From assembly GCA_913055615.1 (NCBI GenBank), contig CAJXKK010000007.1:1-64000 (forward strand): DNA of 64,000 bases. Reading direction: 5' to 3'. How positions within the stretch are numbered: position 1 is the stretch's first letter; each line of letters starts with the position of its first letter. A program made the position numbers and the translations under genes. The notes under the pieces are model-generated. The model was not told the origin of the DNA. It searched no databases and worked only from the letters and a program-made list of their open reading frames with translations. The stretch is from an uncultured Ectothiorhodospiraceae bacterium. GTDB lineage: Bacteria > Pseudomonadota > Gammaproteobacteria > XJ16 > Halofilaceae. Shown here piece by piece: positions 58,284 to 64,000 of this stretch.

Positions 58284-58856
58284 ATGAAGGATAAACTCAA
58301 AACCGGAGACGCCCTGCTCGTGGTCGACGTGCAGAACGACTTCTGCCCCGGCGGTGCGCTCGCCGTGCCGGACGGGGATACCGTCGTGCCGGTCCTCAAC
58401 GCCTGGATAGAGGCCGCCCAGGCCGCGGGCATACCGGTCATCGCTTCACGCGACTGGCACCCGGCCGATCACTGCAGTTTCGACGACCGCGATGGGCCGT
58501 GGCCGCGCCACTGCGTGCGCGAAACCCCCGGTGCAGCGTTCCACCCGGATCTTGACCTGGCAGACGATGCGATCATCGTCAGCAAGGGCCGGGACCGCGA
58601 CCGGGACAACTACTCGGCCTTCGATGACACAGGACTGGCCGATCGTCTGCATGGACTGGGTGTACAACGCCTGTTCGTCGGGGGTCTGGCCCAGGACGTC
58701 TGCGTCAGGGCGACCGTCCTCGATGCCTGCGAGGCGGGCTTCGATACCCACCTGATCCGCAACGCCACCCGTGCCGTTGACGTGTCGCCCGGTGATGGTG
58801 ATCGAGCCCTGGAGGCCATGCGCGCCGCCGGCGCCTGGATCGAAGATACCGCGTGA
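58284..58856 (+). CDS. pncA: Nicotinamidase PncA
   Basis: A 190-residue isochorismatase-fold amidase. Catalytic triad Asp15 (VVDVQNDFCPGG), Lys101 (SKGRDRDRDNY) and Cys140 (LAQDVCVRATVLDA); metal ligands Asp57, His59 and His63 in DWHPADHC. It hydrolyses nicotinamide to nicotinate. The stop overlaps the pncB GTG start (GTGA), so nicotinate passes to the next enzyme in the NAD salvage pathway. Confidence 0.96.
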   Translation: MKDKLKTGDALLVVDVQNDFCPGGALAVPDGDTVVPVLNAWIEAAQAAGIPVIASRDWHPADHCSFDDRDGPWPRHCVRETPGAAFHPDLDLADDAIIVSKGRDRDRDNYSAFDDTGLADRLHGLGVQRLFVGGLAQDVCVRATVLDACEAGFDTHLIRNATRAVDVSPGDGDRALEAMRAAGAWIEDTA

Positions 58857-60226
58857 ACACGCGGAGCGGTCACAGCGGAACGGCGCCCTCGGCCCTGTTC
58901 ACGGACCTGTATGAACTTTCGATGGCCCAGGCCTATGTCGCCGATGGCCAGAACGAGCCGGCATCGTTCGAGATCTTCTATCGCGATCCGGGGCCGCAGC
59001 GCGGGTATGTCCTCGCGGGCGGTCTCGAGGCAGTCCTGTCGGCCCTCGAGGGCTTCGCCCTGCGTGCGGATGAACTCGAATATCTCGCGGACACGGGCCT
59101 TTTCAGCGACGCCTTCATCGAGTGGCTGCGCGCGGTCCGCTTCGACGGTGAGGTCGACGCGATGCCCGAGGGAACGGCCGTGTTCCCGAATGAGCCGGTG
59201 CTGCGGGTAACCGCACCGCTGCCGGTGGCCCAGATCCTGGAGACACGTGTCCTCAACGCGGTCCATTACGATTCGCTGGTCCTGACCAAGGCGGCCCGGA
59301 TCGTTGATGCTGCCGGTGGCCGCGGCGTGGTCGACTTCGGCGCCCGTCGGGCCCACGGCTTCGATGCCTCCGTGGCGGCGGCGCGGGCCAGCTGGATCGC
59401 GGGCTGCGGCGGGACTTCGAACATGGTCGCCGCACAGCGCTATGGGCTGCCGGTGGTCGGCACCATGGCCCATAGCTACGTCGAGGCCTTCGCTGACGAG
59501 CTGAGCGCTTTCCGGGCATTCGCCGGCCACTATCCCGAGACGACGCTGCTGGTCGACACCTACGACACGCTCGGCGGAGTCGAAAACGTACTGCGTCTGG
59601 CGGACGAACTCGGCAACGACTTCCGGGTCCAGGCCATCCGGATCGACTCCGGCGATCTCGACGCACTCAGCCGAGCCGCGCGCGAACGGCTCGATACCGC
59701 CGGTCATACAGATATCCGGATCATCGTATCGGGCGGTCTCGGCGAGCAGCGCATAGCCGAACTGGTCGCCTCCGGGGCACCCATCGACGGCTTCGGCGTC
59801 GGCACGGACCTGGTCGTGTCGCGCGACGCACCCACGCTGGACTTCGCCTACAAGCTGGTGAGCTATGCCGGTGAGCCGCGCATGAAGGTGTCCCCAGACA
59901 AAGTCAGTCTCCCGGGGGCCAAGCAGGTCTTCCGCCGCTGGGCCGACGGCCTGTTCGCGGGGGATACGATTGCGGGGAGCCGCGAGGCATTGGCCGGCGA
60001 ACCGCTGCTGCAGCCCGTGATGCGGGGCGGGCGACGGCTGGATCCACCCGAGAGCCTGAGCACGATGCGCGAGCGCGCCGGGAATCAGCGCGCCGCGCTG
60101 CCGCGGCGCCTGCGCGAGCCCGTGCCTACGGGGGAGTCGTACCCGGTTGCGGTCAGTCAGGCCCTGCGGCGGGAGACCGAACGACTGCGCGCGGCCCATC
60201 AGCCGGTGACTCCCGACGAGCACTAG
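58853..60226 (+). CDS. pncB: Nicotinate phosphoribosyltransferase PncB
   Basis: A 457-residue enzyme converting nicotinate and PRPP to nicotinate mononucleotide. Typical segments are FTDLYELSMAQAY at the N-terminus, DFGARRAHGFDASVAAAR, AHSYVEAF, the DTYDTLGGVENVL block and GVGTDLV. Starts with GTG overlapping pncA. The TAG stop (60224-60226) is immediately followed by a 159-bp MITE-like element. Confidence 0.96.
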   Translation: MNTRSGHSGTAPSALFTDLYELSMAQAYVADGQNEPASFEIFYRDPGPQRGYVLAGGLEAVLSALEGFALRADELEYLADTGLFSDAFIEWLRAVRFDGEVDAMPEGTAVFPNEPVLRVTAPLPVAQILETRVLNAVHYDSLVLTKAARIVDAAGGRGVVDFGARRAHGFDASVAAARASWIAGCGGTSNMVAAQRYGLPVVGTMAHSYVEAFADELSAFRAFAGHYPETTLLVDTYDTLGGVENVLRLADELGNDFRVQAIRIDSGDLDALSRAARERLDTAGHTDIRIIVSGGLGEQRIAELVASGAPIDGFGVGTDLVVSRDAPTLDFAYKLVSYAGEPRMKVSPDKVSLPGAKQVFRRWADGLFAGDTIAGSREALAGEPLLQPVMRGGRRLDPPESLSTMRERAGNQRAALPRRLREPVPTGESYPVAVSQALRRETERLRAAHQPVTPDEH

Positions 60227-60385
60227 CAGTCTGTCGGACTTAGGGCATCGTAGCGAGGCGAGTGGGAATCGAGGCCAGATTTTCGATCATCCGAGGAGAA
60301 TAGTGGTGACTATTTGACGAGGAGGATCGGGAATATGGACCGATTCCCACTTGCCGCAGTAGATGAGCCTAAGTCCGACAGACTG
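60227..60385. mobile_element. MITE-like palindromic element (159 bp)
   Basis: Perfect 18-bp terminal inverted repeats, CAGTCTGTCGGACTTAGG at 60227-60244 and CCTAAGTCCGACAGACTG at 60368-60385, extended by one base pair outside. A second inverted pair lies inside (GTGGGAATCG near 60260 and CGATTCCCAC near 60340). No coding capacity. Such ends are typical of non-autonomous derivatives of an insertion sequence; no transposase or clear target duplication is visible here. It occupies most of the gap between pncB and the convergent ybaK-like gene. Confidence 0.88.
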
Positions 60386-60406
60386 CCAGGAGCCGGTCCG
60401 GGCAGA

Positions 60407-60874
60407 TCAGCCGACTTCGACGACCTCGCCTGCAGTCGCGCGGATCAACTCGGGCAGCGTCAGCGAGAAAACGGTTTGCGGCGTACCGGCCGCGGCCCAG
60501 ATCGTGTCATAGCGTTGCAGCCGCCGATCGATCAGGGTCGGGAGATCATGATTGTGGCCGAAAGGCGGCACGCCGCCGATCGCGTAGCCGGCGGTGTCGC
60601 GCACGAAGCGGGCGTCCCCGAGCGCTGCGGGGCCACCGACGCGCTCGCCGATCCGCGCTTCATCGACGCGGCCATCGCCCGTGCCAAGGACCAGCAGCGG
60701 TGCCGCCCCGGGACCGGAGAACACGAGCGACTTCACGATGGCGCCCGTGTCACACCCGAGCGCCGCGGCCGCGTCATCCGCCGTGCGGGCGCTCGCGTCG
60801 AGCTCGACGATGGTATCGGCCAGCCCCCGCGCCAGCAGGGCGGTCCGGAGCCGTTCGACGCTTTTGCCCGCCAT
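60407..60874 (-). CDS. YbaK/EbsC-type aminoacyl-tRNA deacylase
   Basis: A 155-residue editing domain protein. Conserved residues include Lys48 in GAIVKSLVF, then LLVLGTGDGRVDEARIG, DTAGYAIGGVPPFGH and WAAAGTPQTVFSLTLPEL, as in YbaK/ProX deacylases that hydrolyse mischarged tRNA. Specificity (Cys-tRNAPro, Ala-tRNAPro) cannot be set. ATG 60874 overlaps the dsbB stop by one base (TGATG). Confidence 0.92.
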   Translation of the reverse strand: MAGKSVERLRTALLARGLADTIVELDASARTADDAAAALGCDTGAIVKSLVFSGPGAAPLLVLGTGDGRVDEARIGERVGGPAALGDARFVRDTAGYAIGGVPPFGHNHDLPTLIDRRLQRYDTIWAAAGTPQTVFSLTLPELIRATAGEVVEVG

Positions 60875-61377
60875 CAGAACAGGCGCCGCTCCACGGGACG
60901 GAACAGCTGCACCAGGGCGATCAGCGTCAACACGACGAACAGGAACAGCGTCCAGGCGGGAATCGAGAACCCGAGGAATTGCCACTGGATATCGGCGCAG
61001 GAACCCGAGCCCCGCAGCACCATATCGACGACCTGCCCGAGCGGGAAGTTGTCCAGCATATAATCGAGGCTGCCGCCACAGGCGGGCACCTGATGGGCCG
61101 GCAGGCTCTGCAGCCACAGGTGGCGCCCGGCGACCGCCAGCCCGAACGCCAGCGGTATCAGCGTGAGGCCGGCATAGACGCGGCGGCCGTTGCCGCGCGG
61201 ACCATGCAGCGCGGCCAGCAGGAACACTACGCCCGCCGTAGAGAACGCCACCCGATCGAGTATGCACAGCGGACACGGCTCCAGATCGAGGCGCATCTGC
61301 AGCCAGAGGATCCCGTACGCGAGCGCGCCGAAACAGACCGCCGCGCCGACGGCATTCAGCGTCCGCTCGCCCACCAT
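60874..61377 (-). CDS. dsbB: Disulfide bond formation protein DsbB
   Basis: A 167-residue, four-helix inner-membrane protein. Redox pairs are Cys35-Cys38 in EPCPLCILDR and Cys100/Cys127 in PACGGS and GSGSCAD, the DsbB arrangement. It reoxidises DsbA with quinone. ATG at 61377, touching the ACT-domain gene by one base (TGATG). A dsbA is not in the window. Confidence 0.95.
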   Translation of the reverse strand: MVGERTLNAVGAAVCFGALAYGILWLQMRLDLEPCPLCILDRVAFSTAGVVFLLAALHGPRGNGRRVYAGLTLIPLAFGLAVAGRHLWLQSLPAHQVPACGGSLDYMLDNFPLGQVVDMVLRGSGSCADIQWQFLGFSIPAWTLFLFVVLTLIALVQLFRPVERRLF

Positions 61378-61907
61378 CAGGCGCGCTGCCACTCGGTCGA
61401 CAGCTGGAGCTGACTCGCGGTATTGCGGATCGCGGCGATGCAGGCATCCGCCCGGCCCTCGGGGAGCCACACGGCAAGCCGGATGACGTAGGTGGAACCG
61501 CTGCCGCTGGGAATGCGCTCGGCGTTCAGGCGCACGATATTGGCATCGTAATCACTGAACACCTCGGTCAGGCGCGTGACCAGACCGGGCTGGTCATCGC
61601 CACGGATCGTGATGCGATGGGTGATCCGGGCTGAGGGACCGTGGACGGGCGCGATGTCGAACTCGTCGACCCGGATATCCGCCCCTTCGAGTTCCGGCAG
61701 CTCCTTCAGCCGCTGTTCGATCTCGGCGATCCCGACCGGCACCGGCTCCTCGACCACCACCGTAAATTCGGCGCCGGTCCCGAGTACGGCGAAGGTCGTA
61801 TCCCCGAGATTGAGGCCGAGATCGAACAGGCAGCCGGATACGGCCGAGACCAGACCGGGCTCGTCGCGGGCGAACAACTGGATCAGCAGGCTTTTCCGGG
61901 CCGTCAT
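61377..61907 (-). CDS. GcvR-like protein with two ACT domains
   Basis: A 176-residue protein with tandem ACT domains: LLIQLFARDEPGLVSAVSGC at the start and THRITIRGDDQPGLVTRLTE at about 95. GcvR represses the glycine cleavage operon with GcvA in E. coli; this is the closest architectural match, though other double ACT proteins exist. First gene of a tightly packed run with dsbB and the ybaK-like gene. Confidence 0.85.
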   Translation of the reverse strand: MTARKSLLIQLFARDEPGLVSAVSGCLFDLGLNLGDTTFAVLGTGAEFTVVVEEPVPVGIAEIEQRLKELPELEGADIRVDEFDIAPVHGPSARITHRITIRGDDQPGLVTRLTEVFSDYDANIVRLNAERIPSGSGSTYVIRLAVWLPEGRADACIAAIRNTASQLQLSTEWQRA

Positions 61908-61974
61908 GCAGCACTGTCCTCCTTATGAGGTATAGATCTTACGAGTCCACCCCGACCCTGTCGACCACGGACGA

Positions 61975-63030
61975 TCAGCACGCCGGCCCGGCCGCCACGG
62001 TCGGGGTGGCGTCCTCCAGGCGCGCCAGGCCGGCTGCGTCCGGATTGTGCAGGACACCGTGTTCGGTCACCAGCGCGTCGACCAGATTCGCCGGGGTCAC
62101 ATCGAAAACCGGATTCCATGCACGGGCGTCGGGCGGGGCCACCCGTCGCCCGGCCCAGGCCAGGACCTCGTCACCGGTGCGGGTCTCGATCGGAATCGAG
62201 GCGCCATCCGCAGCCGCCGGGTCAATCGTCGATGACGGTGCCGCGACCATGAAACCGATGCCGAAATGCCGCGCCAGCACGGCCAGCCCGCAGGTCCCGA
62301 TCTTGTTGGCGACATCGCCGTTGGCGGCGACCCGGTCGGCGCCGACAATGACCCATCCGATCCGGCCACTGGCCATCAGCGCCGCCGCGGCCCCGTCGAC
62401 GATAACCTGCCCCTCGATACCCTCGCGGGCGAGTTCCCATGCCGTCAGGCGCGCCCCCTGCAGCCACGGGCGCGTCTCCCCCATGAACACCGCGTCGATA
62501 CGGCCACTGGCCCAGCCCGAGCGGATGACACCGAGCGCGGTCCCGAAACCACCGGTCGCGAGGGCACCGGTGTTGCAGTGGGTCAGCACACCCGTGGGGC
62601 CGTCGATCTGCGCGGCGCCAGCCTCCCCGATGGCGTGGTTCGCGGCCAGATCCTCGGCGTGAATCGCCTCGGCCTCCCGGGCCAGCCGCCCGGCGAGTTC
62701 ATCCGGCGCCACTGCGGCCGCCACCCGACTCATCCGTTCCAGCGCCCAGTGCAGGTTGATCGCGGTCGGTCGGGCCTGACCCAGCGTGGCCCCCGCCGCC
62801 CCGAGATCGGCGCCGGCATGCGCGGCGAGCGCAAGGCCATAGGCGGCCGCGACCCCGATCGCAGGCGCGCCGCGCACGACCATCGCCCGGATCGCATCGG
62901 CGACCCCGGACGCATCGGTGCAATCGATCCAGACCTCGTCGAGCGGCAGGTAACGCTGATCGAGCAGCGTCAGGCGGTCACCGTGCCAGATCATCGCACG
63001 CACGCTGTCGACGTAACTGTCAGAGGACAT
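61975..63030 (-). CDS. mtnA: S-methyl-5-thioribose-1-phosphate isomerase MtnA
   Basis: A 351-residue isomerase of the eIF2B-like fold. Active-site Cys152 in LTHCNTGAL and Asp232 in [18 protein letters not shown], and [13 protein letters not shown] at 53-65. It converts methylthioribose-1-phosphate to methylthioribulose-1-phosphate. GGGAG precedes ATG 63030. Divergent from the mtaD-like gene, 121 bases away, giving two steps of methylthioadenosine salvage; the intervening phosphorylase is not in view. Confidence 0.96.
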   Translation of the reverse strand: MSSDSYVDSVRAMIWHGDRLTLLDQRYLPLDEVWIDCTDASGVADAIRAMVVRGAPAIGVAAAYGLALAAHAGADLGAAGATLGQARPTAINLHWALERMSRVAAAVAPDELAGRLAREAEAIHAEDLAANHAIGEAGAAQIDGPTGVLTHCNTGALATGGFGTALGVIRSGWASGRIDAVFMGETRPWLQGARLTAWELAREGIEGQVIVDGAAAALMASGRIGWVIVGADRVAANGDVANKIGTCGLAVLARHFGIGFMVAAPSSTIDPAAADGASIPIETRTGDEVLAWAGRRVAPPDARAWNPVFDVTPANLVDALVTEHGVLHNPDAAGLARLEDATPTVAAGPAC

Positions 63031-63151
63031 TCGTCATTACTCCCTGCAACCATCCAGGAGTGTACAAGGCGGCCGGAGGCACGACCACGGCAATCCGGCG
63101 GCGAAAGCGGCCATGGTGCCTTGTCCGGCCGTTACCCCGGCGGTATCGTGC

Positions 63152-64000
63152 ATGGCCATGAACGAGCCCCAGGATTCCCCCGATACCCTGCTGCTGCCGA
63201 GCTGGGTGGTCACCGTCGACGAAGCCGACCGCGTCCTTGCCGGGCATGCGGTCGCCGTGCGTGACGGCATCATCGCCGCGATACTGCCCGGCGAGGAAGC
63301 GCGGCGCCGCTGGCCCGACGCCGAAACCGTGGACCTTGCCGGACATGCGCTGATGCCGGGGATGGTGAACGCGCACACGCACGCGGCCATGTCGCTGCTG
63401 CGTGGCCTGGCCGATGATCTGCCACTGATGCAGTGGCTACAGGAACACATCTGGCCAGCCGAGGGCCGCTGGGTCGACGAGTCGTTCGTGCACGACGGCA
63501 GCGGTCTCGCCTTCGCCGAGATGCTGCGCGGCGGCACCACCTGCCTCAACGACATGTACTTCTTCCCCGAGGTCACCGCGCGGCTGGCCGAGGAGATCGG
63601 CATGCGTGCCGTGGTCGGCATGATCGTACTCGACTTCCCGACCCGGTACGCCGACGGGCCGGATCAGTATTTCGAGAAGGGGCTGGCGCTGCACGATCGC
63701 TACCGCAGCAATGCGATGATCCATACCGCTTTCGCGCCGCATGCCCCCTACACGGTCTCCGACGAGCCGCTCGAACGGGTCCGCATGTACGCCGATGAAC
63801 TGGATGTGCCGGTTCAGATGCACGTCCACGAGACCCGCGGCGAGTGCGAGCGTGCCCGGGCGGATCACGGTGAACGCCCGCTCACGCGGCTCGAACGCCT
63901 GGGCCTGCTGTCGCCGGGCTTCGCGGCGGTCCACATGACGGTCCTCGAAGACGGCGAAATCGAGGCCTTCGCCCGTACCGGCGCCAGCGTCATTCACTGC
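63152..64000 (+). CDS. mtaD: MtaD-like 5-methylthioadenosine/S-adenosylhomocysteine deaminase (3' truncated)
   Basis: At least 283 residues in an open frame running off the window. It begins MAMNEPQDSPDTLLLPSWVV (ATG 63152; Met at 63158 also possible) and has the amidohydrolase metal motif NAHTHAAM, LLRGLADDLPLMQWL, the GGTTCLNDMYFF segment, HTAFAPHAPYTVSD and VHETRGE. TRZ/ATZ family enzymes next to mtnA act as MtaD, deaminating methylthioadenosine to methylthioinosine, as in Pseudomonas. No strong ribosome binding site precedes it. Confidence 0.9.
   Translation, partial: MAMNEPQDSPDTLLLPSWVVTVDEADRVLAGHAVAVRDGIIAAILPGEEARRRWPDAETVDLAGHALMPGMVNAHTHAAMSLLRGLADDLPLMQWLQEHIWPAEGRWVDESFVHDGSGLAFAEMLRGGTTCLNDMYFFPEVTARLAEEIGMRAVVGMIVLDFPTRYADGPDQYFEKGLALHDRYRSNAMIHTAFAPHAPYTVSDEPLERVRMYADELDVPVQMHVHETRGECERARADHGERPLTRLERLGLLSPGFAAVHMTVLEDGEIEAFARTGASVIHC

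Noticed and set aside
60314-61063. 249-codon forward frame starting inside the MITE
   Set aside because: Antisense to ybaK-like and dsbB genes; begins in the mobile element and has no protein-like features.

Overview
Organism. GC-rich, tightly packed bacterial chromosome segment. Gene content (zipA next to smc and ligA, djlA, ettA, dsbB, a two-ACT GcvR-like protein, the mtaD/mtnA methylthioadenosine route) points to a gammaproteobacterium. A BCCT transporter, a DoeB-type ectoine-catabolism deacetylase, a TAXI-TRAP transporter and acid-rich secreted proteins suggest a moderate halophile, perhaps near Ectothiorhodospiraceae. That placement is inference. No rRNA, tRNA, CRISPR array, prophage or transposase gene is visible.

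Layout. 1-3443: sugar-type ABC importer (binding-protein tail, ATPase, two permeases). 3493-8553: two-helix miniprotein, moaB, photolyase coupled to a cysteine-free glutaredoxin-like protein, malic enzyme. 8649-12492: DUF502/deacetylase/Bax-like operon, a gene remnant and a secreted dienelactone hydrolase. 12530-17117: Gld-like ABC exporter operon. 17129-24060: ChaN-like protein, doeB, DUF1499, NlpC/P60 lipoprotein, leucine dehydrogenase, ettA. 24061-27486: repeat region, DUF547 protein, RpfC-like hybrid kinase. 27667-30623: phosphoesterase, then an arsenic operon (arsR, arsC, acr3 and a small CCGG protein). 30618-32436: palindromic and heptamer repeats around a DUF gene, a flavodoxin-like gene and DUF3185. 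32546-40183: djlA, ligA-zipA-smc. 40415-45114: queF, then a BNR propeller coupled to yqeC, a ubiquitin-like sulfur carrier, a JAMM peptidase, a rhodanese-MoeB E1 and two miniproteins. 45182-48877: TAXI-TRAP transporter. 49299-52942: cysteine synthase-like enzyme and a DUF3726 pair. 53173-58251: BCCT transporter, M19-like protein and ketoglutarate-semialdehyde-type dehydrogenase, with a divergent LysR gene. 58284-60226: pncA-pncB. 60407-64000: ybaK-like, dsbB, gcvR-like, mtnA, and mtaD running off the right edge.

How they work together. Nutrient uptake (ABC, TRAP, BCCT) sits beside matching catabolic genes. The sulfur-carrier cluster has carrier, activating enzyme, sulfur donor domain and carrier peptidase in one reading direction. 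pncA and pncB form a nicotinamide salvage pair, and mtaD/mtnA are two steps of methylthioadenosine recycling.

Most unusual signal. Two unlinked intergenic loci (24073-24376 and 48855-49283) share a three-level nested inverted-repeat architecture. Each level carries its own sequence variant, matched between its left and right arms, and a middle arm of 13 bases is common to both loci. Several other repeats (136-bp palindromes, a MITE-like element, heptamer arrays) abut or supply stop codons of neighbouring genes.
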